A stretch of 64,000 nt of DNA from Ferrovibrio sp046297895 (GTDB taxonomy: Bacteria; Pseudomonadota; Alphaproteobacteria; Ferrovibrionales; Ferrovibrionaceae), in assembly GCF_046297895.1 (NCBI RefSeq), contig NZ_JBKBHC010000002.1, positions 404,666 through 468,665 on the forward strand, read 5' to 3'. Below, piece by piece: positions 24,102 to 32,255 of this stretch; the first letter of the stretch is position 1; each line of letters begins with the position of its first letter. A program made the translations under genes and the position numbers. Under the pieces are notes generated by a model that was not told the origin of the DNA, searched no databases, and worked only from the letters and a program-made list of their open reading frames with translations.

Positions 24102-26011
24102 CAGTCAGCTCCCTTGATTTCAGTGATCGCGGATAGCAGCGTGCAAGGCAAAGGTGCGGCCTGCTCGATGCGCCACAGCGGCTGATCCGTGCCGCGCAGC
24201 CAGCCCAGGCCGCGGATTTCGATGTCGCCGCTGAACGCCGACAGCGGCGCGTCAAAACTGTCGCCGATGCGGCCAAAGGCCTGCGGCTGCAAACCGCGCC
24301 CCACGTCAACGCTGAACGCCTTGCTGGCATGCAGGCGGAAGATCGCCCGCACCAGACGGGCCGGGCCGCCCTGGCTCGTCACCGCGCCATTGCCCAGTTC
24401 CGGCGGCAGCGGCCGGATTTCATGGCTGTAGGGCAACCCGATCTCGACCGCTCGCGCCGCGCGAGCAAGCGTTATGGCGCCATCCTGAACAACCTGCCGC
24501 CCATGCGGCTGGCCGTCTGCAACCATAACCACCTCGCGGCCCTCCAGATGTTCGAGGCCATTCCATGTCCGCTTCGGAAGATCGCTGCTCTGCACAATAT
24601 GAGCGTCGCAATATGTGTCGGGAACAAAGCGTTCGATGCGCATGTCGCCGCCGCGACGCACAGCCGCGTAGATCACATTGTCGACCACGGCGATGGCACG
24701 AAAACTGCCGTCGGTCTGGAAGACCGTCCAGGCCGCGACCTGCTGGGCGCGATACAGCGTCAGCGCGGCGATGTCTCCATTCGCCATGACCACCAGAAAC
24801 AGGCGGTCGCGCTGCGCGTAGTCCTGATCAATGGGATCGACGAATACATGGCTGGACAGCAGCGCCAGATCGGCCGCCGTGTAGGATTGGTCGATATCGG
24901 TATAGATGAACTCGCGCAGCTCCTTGCCGGTCCGCGACAGGAACAGCGTGGCGCCATCGACATGCCGCGGCGGAACGGCGCGATCGGCAAAGGAGCCAAC
25001 CCTGGTCTGCCGCTCGGCGCGCAGCTTGGTTGGCGTCAGCGGTTCGCCGGTCACCATCCATTCCGCCCCGGTGGTGAAGAGCTGCAGGTGCCGGCCCGCC
25101 ACCACGGCCCGGATGGCATCGACCTGGTCGGTCAACAGGGCGAATTCGATGGCTTCATCGTCCAGGCCGGTGCCCTGATCGAAATTGTCGATATCAGATG
25201 TCTTCGACAGCCACACACGGTTGGGCAGATCGCGGGAACCGGCGAAGGCGAGGCGATCCTGATATATCGTCGTGCAGACCGGCCAGCCATGAATTCCGGA
25301 GAAGGCCGGCTCCTCCCAATCCGTTGTCGCAGAGGTATTCTCCAATGCCTGCAGCACGGTGGCCTGCGCCACTCTCGGGCTGGTGACGGAGTCAATGCGC
25401 ACCGCCTTTTTCTTGATGCGGAACTGCAGGTTTATGTGTCCGGCCAGGAAGAAATCTTCCGACGCCGTGAGCGAGATCGTGCCGCCGGTGGCCGACGGAA
25501 TGAGGGTCACGTCATTCTTGGCGAACTTGAATGTCGGCTCGTATCGCGCCGCGCTGCCATCCGCGGCCGCAAAGACAAAAGCCTCGATGCGCCAGTCGGT
25601 GTGGCTGCGCCGGGTGATGCGCTGCGGTGGCAGGTCGGGATGGCAGAGAAACAGGGTGTCGGCGCTTTGCGTCCAGCTCAGATTGGGCAGCATCGCTGCC
25701 GTCCAGGGCGCAGTGCCGGTGAAAACCGGGCTGCCGTCGCGGAAGACCCGCAGCGCGGCATCCGTCAACACCAGCAGATAGGCCTGTTCGGTGTTGAACA
25801 TGAAGGCGATCAGCCGCACGGCGGCAACGCCCGCCAGCACGGCGATATGTTCCAGCCCCGGCCTGCGCGTCACGCCGCCGGTCGGTCGCAACAGCACGTT
25901 CCGCAGCCGGGCCGCCCCGTTGGTATAGCCCTGCAGATCGGACCGTCCCCACAGATCCGGGGCGATCTCGCCCGCCGTGAAGTTGTTCTTCGCTATGGTG
26001 AGTTTCGGCAT
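24101..26011 (-). CDS. Phage tail tubular protein B-like (gp12/nozzle)
   Basis: A 636-aa protein that begins with the marked family motif NFTAGEIAPDLWGRSDLQGYTNGAARLRN..GGVTRRPG. It is mostly beta structure, as expected for the nozzle of a short tail, and carries a WLSKTSDIDNFDQG loop seen in relatives. It overlaps the upstream tail-tube A gene by one base. The long open frame on the opposite strand is a shadow. Confidence 0.85.
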   Translation of the reverse strand: MPKLTIAKNNFTAGEIAPDLWGRSDLQGYTNGAARLRNVLLRPTGGVTRRPGLEHIAVLAGVAAVRLIAFMFNTEQAYLLVLTDAALRVFRDGSPVFTGTAPWTAAMLPNLSWTQSADTLFLCHPDLPPQRITRRSHTDWRIEAFVFAAADGSAARYEPTFKFAKNDVTLIPSATGGTISLTASEDFFLAGHINLQFRIKKKAVRIDSVTSPRVAQATVLQALENTSATTDWEEPAFSGIHGWPVCTTIYQDRLAFAGSRDLPNRVWLSKTSDIDNFDQGTGLDDEAIEFALLTDQVDAIRAVVAGRHLQLFTTGAEWMVTGEPLTPTKLRAERQTRVGSFADRAVPPRHVDGATLFLSRTGKELREFIYTDIDQSYTAADLALLSSHVFVDPIDQDYAQRDRLFLVVMANGDIAALTLYRAQQVAAWTVFQTDGSFRAIAVVDNVIYAAVRRGGDMRIERFVPDTYCDAHIVQSSDLPKRTWNGLEHLEGREVVMVADGQPHGRQVVQDGAITLARAARAVEIGLPYSHEIRPLPPELGNGAVTSQGGPARLVRAIFRLHASKAFSVDVGRGLQPQAFGRIGDSFDAPLSAFSGDIEIRGLGWLRGTDQPLWRIEQAAPLPCTLLSAITEIKGAD

Positions 26012-26580
26012 CAGCCGCGGACCTCCACCAGGGTGAAATCCTCGATCCGGCCCGGCTCGTCCTGCTGGCTGTCGATGGTCTTGGCGCGGCGGAATTCCGC
26101 CTCGGCCAGTTGATGCAGCAGTTGCGCCCGGGTCGTGCTTTCGGTCAGCGGCAAACAGAATTCGGCCGCCAGGCGGGCAATCAGCGCCAGATCGAAGAAG
26201 GGCGGGAAACCGCTTTCATCGGGACGGCTGACATAGGTGAGCAGCACGGCATCGGCGTTGCACTCCAGGCGGCGGCCGGCGATGCGATAGACCAGGCCGC
26301 GGCCGCGGCCGGGCTGGCCGGCGGCCAGCGCCCGCAGGAAATCCGGCGGCAACTGGAAAGCATGGCGGTAATCGCCCGCCGGCTGCTGGTTCAGGCGCGG
26401 CAGATCCGCCTGCTGGGTGGCGAAACGCCAGGGATGTGCCGAAAGCAGGGCATCGCGCAGGCTGGTATAAAGATGCCGTGCGATGTCGGCCTCCACGGTG
26501 GCATCGTCGAAGCCGGTGATCGGCTTGGCCCCCAGCGTGATCAGCGCACGGCTGCATAGATCGGTGGCGGTCAGCGCCAT
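26011..26580 (-). CDS. Phage tail tubular protein A-like (gp11/adaptor)
   Basis: A 189-aa helical protein: ALTATDLCSRALITLGAKPI at the N-terminus, then SLRDALLSAHPWRFATQQADL, the usual signature of gp11-like adaptors that connect the portal to the nozzle. It lies directly upstream of tail tube B, as in T7-like and SIO1-like phages. Confidence 0.85.
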   Translation of the reverse strand: MALTATDLCSRALITLGAKPITGFDDATVEADIARHLYTSLRDALLSAHPWRFATQQADLPRLNQQPAGDYRHAFQLPPDFLRALAAGQPGRGRGLVYRIAGRRLECNADAVLLTYVSRPDESGFPPFFDLALIARLAAEFCLPLTESTTRAQLLHQLAEAEFRRAKTIDSQQDEPGRIEDFTLVEVRG

Positions 26581-26685
26581 GTCGAACTCCTGTAAGAAGG
26601 GGGCCCGTTGGGACGCCCCGATGCGGTACGAGGAGAAACCGCACCGGAGCGCCCCCGGGCCGCGCGGCCTGGCCGCCGCAACCCT

Positions 26686-26713
26686 GGCAGGGGCCTGTCC
26701 CGCTGCCCCTGCC
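26686..26713 (-). other. Intergenic hairpin in the late operon
   Basis: A 9-bp perfect stem GGCAGGGGC / GCCCCTGCC with a 10-base loop lies in the 150-base gap between the decoration-like gene and tail tube A. No T-run follows on the transcribed strand, so a terminator is unlikely; an mRNA processing or stabilising hairpin that favours the abundant head proteins is more likely. Confidence 0.5.
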
Positions 26714-26730
26714 GCTGCGGCGGCGGATGC

Positions 26731-27000
26731 CTAGTCGGTGTTGCCACCGCCCAACGGCGTCAGATCGGCCAGGTCGACCACGCCATTCTGGCTGCTGGCA
26801 ACCACGAAAATGCCGTGCTGCGGCGATGTTCCCACGCCGGTATTGGCCAGGATGAAATCACCGACCCGCAGCATCTCGGCTGCGGCATTGAAATAGCCGC
26901 TGCTGTCGACGGTGCCGGCCGGATCGGGCGTGCTGTAATGCCAGAGCGTGAAGCCGTTGGCATAACCCAGCACCGAGAGGGTTTTCGAGCTGTAAGCCAT
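26731..27000 (-). CDS. Small phage head protein (decoration-like)
   Basis: An 89-aa protein (MAYSSKTLSVLGYANGFTLW..YFNAAAEMLRVGDFIL..GIFVV). Short beta-rich proteins with FTLWHY and a final V/D-rich strand occur next to capsid genes in podoviruses and are thought to decorate the shell. The start at 27000 is ten bases after the capsid stop; the upstream open frame is part of the capsid gene region. The functional call is contextual. Confidence 0.65.
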   Translation of the reverse strand: MAYSSKTLSVLGYANGFTLWHYSTPDPAGTVDSSGYFNAAAEMLRVGDFILANTGVGTSPQHGIFVVASSQNGVVDLADLTPLGGGNTD

Positions 27001-27010
27001 CTCAGCCTCC

Positions 27011-27829
27011 TCACACTTCGCGGCAGCGCAGGGTGACGATGCCGGCCGGATCAATCAGCGCGGCGCCCTGGCTCATCATGTTGTTGATGAAATGCGCGGC
27101 GCGGTCGCCGTGCCAGGTGATGTCGGATTTCACCTCCTGACCCGAGGCATGACCGATCGCGGTCTTGTGGTACCAGTGGCAGAAGCGCACGTTGCTCTGC
27201 AGGGTCAGCCCGCTATGGGCCATCCACAGCGTGCCGAGCCACTGCTTGGCCTGGGCGCCCTTCCACGGCAGATCCTCGTCACCGACATAATCGGCATCGG
27301 CGAATTCGGGGATCTCAAGCAGCTCCGACCATTGCCGCCAGCCGACCACGGCATAGCGCTGGCCGTCATCGGGCACATCGGCATTGCCGAGCATCTCGAA
27401 GGCGGTCAGGATCTTGGCCTTGGTCAGGCCGTCGCTGTCGCCGCCGGCGAAACTGGCCGAAAGGTCGAGCGAGCGGATGATCAGCTCGTCGGTCTTGCGG
27501 CCCAGCGCATAGGCGCCGGCATTGACGATCACCTCGCGCTCGTTATGGCCGACCTTCAGCTCATCCAGCGCATCGAGCCATTCGCCGGCATAATAATCCT
27601 GCAGCAGGCATTCGACGGAGCCATGGTCGACATTCATCACCGGCACCTTGCCGTGGCGGGCCTTGGTGCTGGCCGTGCCCTTGCCGACCTTCTGGAAGGT
27701 GGTCGACGACCCTTTCACGGATGTCTTCGACCGCACCGTCGGTCGCAGCTTGGCGCCCAGGCGCTGATACGCCTGATGCACGTCGTGCTCGAACTGGCGG
27801 ACGAAGGATTGTTCGATTGTGGGCGTCAC
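27011..27829 (-). CDS. Major capsid protein
   Basis: A 272-aa protein downstream of a scaffold and upstream of tail genes. It shows FVRQFEHDVHQAYQRLGAKLR at the start, KVPVMNVDH, GRKTDELIIRSLD and AVVGWRQWSELLEI, features of the small HK97-fold capsid family seen in related alphaproteobacterial podoviruses. No protease cleavage motif is visible, so maturation by a prohead protease is not indicated; none is encoded nearby. Confidence 0.82.
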   Translation of the reverse strand: MTPTIEQSFVRQFEHDVHQAYQRLGAKLRPTVRSKTSVKGSSTTFQKVGKGTASTKARHGKVPVMNVDHGSVECLLQDYYAGEWLDALDELKVGHNEREVIVNAGAYALGRKTDELIIRSLDLSASFAGGDSDGLTKAKILTAFEMLGNADVPDDGQRYAVVGWRQWSELLEIPEFADADYVGDEDLPWKGAQAKQWLGTLWMAHSGLTLQSNVRFCHWYHKTAIGHASGQEVKSDITWHGDRAAHFINNMMSQGAALIDPAGIVTLRCREV

Positions 27830-27859
27830 GGGACGCTCCTTTCGTCACAGGGTTGCGGT

Positions 27860-27886
27860 GCCGTCCCGCAGGAATGGCGGGACGGC
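27860..27886 (-). other. Hairpin upstream of the capsid gene
   Basis: A perfect 10-bp stem GCCGTCCCGC / GCGGGACGGC with a 7-base loop in the 242-base gap between scaffold and capsid genes. No T-run follows it in the transcribed direction. Its place just before the most expressed phage gene suggests an RNA processing or 5'-end protecting element. The rest of the gap (27830-28071) shows no other structure. Confidence 0.5.
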
Positions 27887-28071
27887 GGTTCATGCGGCCC
27901 GCGGCGTTATCCCGCCGAATATGGACGGGGCGCCGTTGCCGCCGCGCCTTCCGGCCGCGCCGGAAAAACCCGGTTCGCGGTTGTCGGCAGGCGGGAAATC
28001 TCTGGCCGGCATCTGCGCTGCGGTAGTCCTGCAATGAGGACGGCACGTTCGCAGCCGCCAGCCAGCCGCGA

Positions 28072-28806
28072 TCAGCCCGGATAAAGCCTGCGGAAACCTT
28101 CAGTCACCTTGGCGAGGATTTCGGGGTCGCGTTTTTTCCAGTAGCGCGGATCGCGCATCAGGCCGACGAGCTGATCCTCGGTCAGTGCCGCGCCGCCGCG
28201 CTCGCCGGTGACCAGCCCGGGATCGCCGCCCTGCATCATGGTCTCCAGCGCGACGATGCCTTCATACGAAGAGGCCAGCGCCTCAAAGACGGATTCGGGC
28301 AGGTTGCGCCGACCCCATGTTTCCAGGGTTCGCGCCATCTCGGCGAAACGGGCCTCGCTGCCATAACGCTGCACCAGCCGCTCGCGTTCGCCGCGATAGC
28401 GGTATTCGCCGGCCAGGCGATGCAGATGCGGCGCCACATGGTCGCAGGCCAGATCGTAGACCAGCTGCGCCTGGGCCGGCGTGAAACCAGCGGCATGCAG
28501 GCGCCGGTTCACGTCCGGATCCGGCAGCAAGGCCGGGTCCTTCAGGCTGATCTCGTAGCCATCCGGCGAATCCGGCACCCCAAGCGAGCGCAGGAACCGC
28601 CGGCGGCTCTCGTCATCGGCATCTTCGCCCGGCACGCTGACCATGCCGGCCAGCTTCTGCTCCAGTGCGCGATAGGATCTCAGCAGCAGGTCGACACGCA
28701 ATTCGCCGGTCTGCGGATCGCGGAATTTCTCCGGGATCGCGTCGCCGTCTTCCCTGTTGCCGGCGCCATCGCTGCGCGCTTCGCTTTCAAGCAGTGTCGT
28801 CATCAT
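28072..28806 (-). CDS. Phage capsid scaffolding protein
   Basis: A 244-aa acidic helical protein with FRDPQTGELRVDLLLRSYRALEQKLA near residue 25, then LGVPDSPDGYEISLKD and a long helical part, ending in PEILAKVTEGFRRLYPG. These segments are shared by podovirus scaffold proteins encoded directly before the capsid. I use the ATG at 28806; a second ATG at 28803 has better spacing to AAGGA. Confidence 0.8.
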   Translation of the reverse strand: MMTTLLESEARSDGAGNREDGDAIPEKFRDPQTGELRVDLLLRSYRALEQKLAGMVSVPGEDADDESRRRFLRSLGVPDSPDGYEISLKDPALLPDPDVNRRLHAAGFTPAQAQLVYDLACDHVAPHLHRLAGEYRYRGERERLVQRYGSEARFAEMARTLETWGRRNLPESVFEALASSYEGIVALETMMQGGDPGLVTGERGGAALTEDQLVGLMRDPRYWKKRDPEILAKVTEGFRRLYPG

Positions 28807-28843
28807 GCATCCTTTCGATGATCCCTGAATGTTCCAGTGCGTG

Positions 28844-29080
28844 TCAGGCTGCGCTGCCCAGCTGCCCGCGCGCGACCAGTTGCGCGATGTAGGCCGCCAG
28901 GTGGCGCTGACCTTCGAGGTGCCGCAATTCGGCATCGCTGCAATCGGGCGCGGCCCGCCGGTCGATGGTGATGCGCCGCAGATGACCCAGTACGCGTTCG
29001 CCGTCGCCGCCGCGGAAACAGCGCGCGAAGGCCGCCGCCAGATCGTCGCTTTCGGCAGAAAACGAATGCGCGTCGCTCAT
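28844..29080 (-). CDS. Bbp19-like small phage protein
   Basis: A 78-aa protein (DLAAAFARCFRGGDGERVLGHLRRITIDR...RHLEGQRHLAAYIAQL). This is the layout of the Bbp19 family, small helical proteins found between portal and scaffold genes of Bordetella BPP-1-like and related podoviruses. Its function is unknown. It overlaps the portal stop by four bases. Confidence 0.75.
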   Translation of the reverse strand: MSDAHSFSAESDDLAAAFARCFRGGDGERVLGHLRRITIDRRAAPDCSDAELRHLEGQRHLAAYIAQLVARGQLGSAA

Positions 29081-30723
29081 ATGCCGGCTCCCTGTTGGGT
29101 CGCGGGATTCTGCAGCAGTTGCTGCAGCATCTGCTGCAGGCCCGCGCCCATCGCCGGATCGGCGAGCGCGGTGTGATCCGGTCGCTGCTCGCCGGCCTCG
29201 ACCAGGAATTCGCCCGGTACGCCGAGCGTCCGGCCCAGCCAGCGCGCCACGGCCAGGGCATCCACCACCTGCATCGCCTGCGGGCCCAGCGCCTGCAGTT
29301 GCTGCAGCCAGTTCAGCGTGCTTTGCACATCGCCCTGCGCCTGCATCCGCGCCAGCGGCGATTGCAGCACCAGCGTCACCTCGCGGCCATCCAGCGCAAA
29401 GCGCGGAATCTCGCCGCGCCGCTGCAGGATGGTGACGGCGCGCTGTACCAACGGCACCAGCAGTTCCGCCTGCAGCCTGCCGAAAGTGGCGCCAAGCTGG
29501 CGTGCCATCTCGGCCGAGCGTTCCAGCACTTCCGTCGCCGTCATGCGCGGCGCGTCGATCTGGCCCAGGCGATCGGCCAGCAGGGCATGGCGGATGCGGC
29601 CACGCAGATCGTCGAGCACGAGCTGCGAGATGTCGAAACGTCCGGGCGCAGCCAGCGGCGTGAGGCCGGAGGAGCCGACCGCCTTGGGGATGATCGCGCC
29701 GGGCACCAGCTTCACATTCGCCGGATTCAGCACGCCATCGTCGTCGGCCTGCCAGATGCCGGTGACGGCAATGGAGGCGTTCTTGAGCACAAGCTCGACC
29801 ACCTTGTTGGCGGTCTTGATATCGGGCAGGGCCTTCATCACCGGCGAGCGGCCATAGATTTCACCCGGCGCCTTGAGCCAGCGGAAAGCGATGAACGGCG
29901 TCTGATCGAAGCGGCCCTGCGCCAGCATCGCCGAGGCATCGTCGACCGACGCGTCTTCCAGCAGCGCGGCATAGACATGGCCCTGCAGCGGCAGCGGCGC
30001 CGGCAGCACGCATTCCAGCACACCCAGCCGCGCATCGGGCTCGCGCCGGCGCCGTTCGACGAACCAGGCCTGATCCTCCAGCGCCGGATAGCGGCGCGAC
30101 AGCGTTTCCAGGCTCATGTCCTGGCGCCGGAACACGGTGTCGAGACGGCAGCCGGCGCCTTCCTCCAGCACCAGGTCGCTCAGCGGCACGGCGGCGAAGC
30201 GGAACGCGCTGGCCTCGCCAAGCGGCGCTTCCTCGCAGGCCAGGCAGGCCGTGCCGGCCACCACCAGATCGAGATAGGCCTGGTGAATCTCGACACTGAA
30301 ATTCGAGCGGTCGAACTGCGCCTGCAGCAGTTGCGCGGCGCGGTCGAGTTCGGCCGACATGGCGCCTTGCTGCTCCTGCGGCACGTCGCGGCCCGGCTGG
30401 AACGCGAACCAGCGCGACCAGGGCGGCGTAAGCTGCGACAGCATGCTGCCGGCCAGTTGCTCGGCCGCGTCTGCGGCGGTGGCGTCAAACAGGCGCTCGG
30501 CCGTCTGTCCCGGCCGCCCGCCCGGGCTGCCCGGCCGGCGCGCCGGCAAGGCGAAATCGTAGCAATCCTGCCAGAGCGGTTCCCAGACGCCGCGCTGGCT
30601 GCGCGCACGGGCATGCCGCTGGCGCAGGGCTTCGGGCTGCAGCAGATCGGCAAGGGCGGAGTCCTGCCGCTGCGATCCCGGCGCCACAGAGAAGAGATGT
30701 GCGGGGCGGGCCATCGGCATCAC
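29077..30723 (-). CDS. Portal (head-to-tail connector) protein
   Basis: A 548-aa protein of the podovirus head-tail connector family. It shows RSQRGVWEPLWQDCYDFALPA near the start, TAADAAEQLAGSMLSQLTPP, the clip/stem region RWLKAPGEIYGRSPVMKALPDI, and APRMTATEVLERSAEMARQLG near residue 400, all typical of the T7 gp8-like portal. The dodecamer would form the DNA gate and the base for tail-tube protein A. Confidence 0.92.
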   Translation of the reverse strand: MMPMARPAHLFSVAPGSQRQDSALADLLQPEALRQRHARARSQRGVWEPLWQDCYDFALPARRPGSPGGRPGQTAERLFDATAADAAEQLAGSMLSQLTPPWSRWFAFQPGRDVPQEQQGAMSAELDRAAQLLQAQFDRSNFSVEIHQAYLDLVVAGTACLACEEAPLGEASAFRFAAVPLSDLVLEEGAGCRLDTVFRRQDMSLETLSRRYPALEDQAWFVERRRREPDARLGVLECVLPAPLPLQGHVYAALLEDASVDDASAMLAQGRFDQTPFIAFRWLKAPGEIYGRSPVMKALPDIKTANKVVELVLKNASIAVTGIWQADDDGVLNPANVKLVPGAIIPKAVGSSGLTPLAAPGRFDISQLVLDDLRGRIRHALLADRLGQIDAPRMTATEVLERSAEMARQLGATFGRLQAELLVPLVQRAVTILQRRGEIPRFALDGREVTLVLQSPLARMQAQGDVQSTLNWLQQLQALGPQAMQVVDALAVARWLGRTLGVPGEFLVEAGEQRPDHTALADPAMGAGLQQMLQQLLQNPATQQGAGI

Positions 30724-30959
30724 TCACCCAACAGCCGCTTCGGCGCGGGCGTCGGCGACTGGCCGTCATTCAGACCACGCCAGGAGGTGGCGATGGTTTC
30801 GCCCTGGGCGCGGCGGCGGCGTTCGCGCGCCGCCTTCCCGGCGATCTCGGCGTCGCTTTCCGTCGGCACCGGATCGGGAGCCGGCGGAGGGGGCGGCGGC
30901 GGCGGAGGGGGCGGCGGCGGCGGCGGCGGAGGGGGCGAAGAGCCGAAAATCCCACCCAT
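30720..30959 (-). CDS. Polyproline phage protein
   Basis: A 79-aa protein starting MGGIFGSS and then a run of about 18 prolines, followed by a basic helix (AARERRRRAQGETIATSWRG). AAGGA lies six bases before the ATG at 30959, a strong start. Short proteins with MG(G)IF..PP.. and a basic helix commonly precede the portal gene of podoviruses. The role is unknown; the stop overlaps the portal start by four bases. Long Pro runs stall ribosomes and need EF-P. Confidence 0.75.
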   Translation of the reverse strand: MGGIFGSSPPPPPPPPPPPPPPPPPPAPDPVPTESDAEIAGKAARERRRRAQGETIATSWRGLNDGQSPTPAPKRLLGE

Positions 30960-30997
30960 GGGCAATCCTTTTCGAATATCGGGTTTTCTATGTGTTC

Positions 30998-31468
30998 CTA
31001 ATGTTTCGACATATAGAACAAATAATGTACATTGTCAAGGCATATTTTCCGCGTTTCGAGAAAAAGTTCCCATGGTGTTCTTATGCGCCAGCTATGCAGG
31101 CCGATCAGCCGCTTGACGGTCTCGACGCAGGAGAAGGGCAGCGGCGGCGCTAGACGGCGCGGGGGTTCCAGCACCGGCACGGTGAGGGCGCATTGGCCCA
31201 GCCGGCGCAGGTGCGCGGCCAGGTCGGCCTCTCGGCTCCAATTCGGAAATCCTTTGATTTCAAGACGATGAGCCAGAGGATCAAGCCCGACCCAGCCCTG
31301 TTCCAGCGCCAGATAGGCAAAGCAGTGGCGAAAACCAGGCTTCAGGCGGCGCAGTTTGGGCAGCCGGGTTTCCTCGGCGAAAACCACCACGGCGCGCCCG
31401 GCGATCCCGGGCGCGCCTGCTGTCTGGACGTGTATCGGGTCGGGGACCTGATCGGTTTCGGTTGCCAT
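30998..31468 (-). CDS. Phage-associated protein with conserved Cys/His
   Basis: A 156-aa protein located first in the late operon. It contains RHCFAYLALEQGWVGLDPLAH and later PPLPFSCVETVKRLIGLHSW RIRTPWELFL as separate blocks. The His-then-Cys pattern resembles permuted papain-like (NlpC/YiiX-type) folds where a Cys begins a helix, but I cannot confirm that. It might be a small virion-associated hydrolase or an amidase. No signal peptide is seen. Confidence 0.6.
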   Translation of the reverse strand: MATETDQVPDPIHVQTAGAPGIAGRAVVVFAEETRLPKLRRLKPGFRHCFAYLALEQGWVGLDPLAHRLEIKGFPNWSREADLAAHLRRLGQCALTVPVLEPPRRLAPPLPFSCVETVKRLIGLHSWRIRTPWELFLETRKICLDNVHYLFYMSKH

Positions 31469-31617
31469 AATCTGCCGGCCTGGTCCCGCAGAGTGCGGAA
31501 CATTCGTAAAATTCCCGCGTTCTTGTATCTTATATTTCCCTTTATGTTCTCATGTCAAACTCGTAATCAGAGAATATTCCTGTAGCCAAATCGACCAATT
31601 TATAAGACGATCTTCCC
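31469..31617. promoter_or_regulatory. Divergent control region, prophage operon / S24 repressor
   Basis: A 149-base AT-rich gap between the first phage late gene and the divergent S24 repressor gene. It holds a palindrome CCGCA-gag-TGCGG at 31486-31498 and a GAATATTC palindrome near 31572. These are possible operator sites for the repressor. No clear -35/-10 pair could be assigned by eye. Confidence 0.45.
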
Positions 31618-32250
31618 ATGCTGACTCACCGGGCGATTTGGGCCGCCATCGACGGCCTGGCGGAACGCTATGGCCTTACCGCCTCCGGCCTCGCCCGCAA
31701 GGCCGGGCTGGATCCCACCACCTTCAACCGCAGCAAGCGCGTCTCGCGCGACGGCAAGCAGCGCTGGCCCTCCACGGAATCGATCTCCAAGGTGATCGAG
31801 GCCACCGGCGCCAGCGTGCCGGAATTCATGAGCCTGCTGGGCGACGGCACGCCGATGGCCGGCACGCACCGCATCCCCCTGATCGGTCTGGCCCAGGCCG
31901 GCAATGCCGGCTATTTCGACGATGCCGGCTTTCCTACCGGCGAGGGCTGGGAAAAGGTGCCCTTCCCGCAGATCGACGATCCGCAGGCCTATGCCCTGGA
32001 GATCAGCGGCGACAGCATGCTGCCGGTCTATCGCGACGGCGACATCGTGATCGTCTCGCCGGCGGCCAGCGTGCGCCGCGGCGACCGCGTGATCGCCAAG
32101 ACCGTGCAGGGCGAGGTGCTGTGCAAGACGCTGGCGCGGCGCACGCTGACCCGCATCGAACTCTCATCCTTCAATCCCGCCTATCCCGACCGCAGTTTCG
32201 ACGTGCCCGACATCGCCTGGATCGCCCGCATCGTCTGGGCGGCGCAGTAG
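31618..32250 (+). CDS. S24 family self-cleaving repressor (LexA/CI-like)
   Basis: A 210-aa regulator. Residues 15-75 hold a helix-turn-helix (LTASGLARKAGLDPTTFNRS). The C-domain has the S24 peptidase dyad: Ser133 in SGDSMLPVY and Lys170 in GEVLCK, spaced 37 residues as in LexA, and a candidate Ala94-Gly95 cleavage bond in LAQAGNAG. It is divergent from the phage late module and probably represses it until RecA-stimulated cleavage. Similar S24 proteins also occur as host regulators, so phage ownership is inferred from position. Confidence 0.9.
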   Translation: MLTHRAIWAAIDGLAERYGLTASGLARKAGLDPTTFNRSKRVSRDGKQRWPSTESISKVIEATGASVPEFMSLLGDGTPMAGTHRIPLIGLAQAGNAGYFDDAGFPTGEGWEKVPFPQIDDPQAYALEISGDSMLPVYRDGDIVIVSPAASVRRGDRVIAKTVQGEVLCKTLARRTLTRIELSSFNPAYPDRSFDVPDIAWIARIVWAAQ

Positions 32251-32255
32251 CGGCG

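Larger units (their letters stand above)
15174..31468 (-). mobile_element. Podovirus-type prophage late module
   Basis: About 16.3 kb of minus-strand genes in phage order: portal, Bbp19-like, scaffold, capsid, tail tube A and B, internal virion protein, T7-fibre-like collagen fibre, maturation cassette, terminases, i-spanin-like, endolysin, holin. The absence of long tape-measure and sheath genes and the presence of a head-tail connector plus two tail-tube proteins indicate a short-tailed (podovirus) plan. I see no integrase, polymerase or att repeats, so it is either incomplete, domesticated, or served from elsewhere. Genes are packed with 1- to 10-base gaps, which argues it is intact as a transcription unit. 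Confidence 0.9.

Noticed and set aside
24329..26113. Long open frame (about 594 codons) on the plus strand
   Set aside because: It is antisense to the clear tail-nozzle gene, with His/Gln/Arg-rich, domain-free translation typical of shadows in GC-rich DNA.
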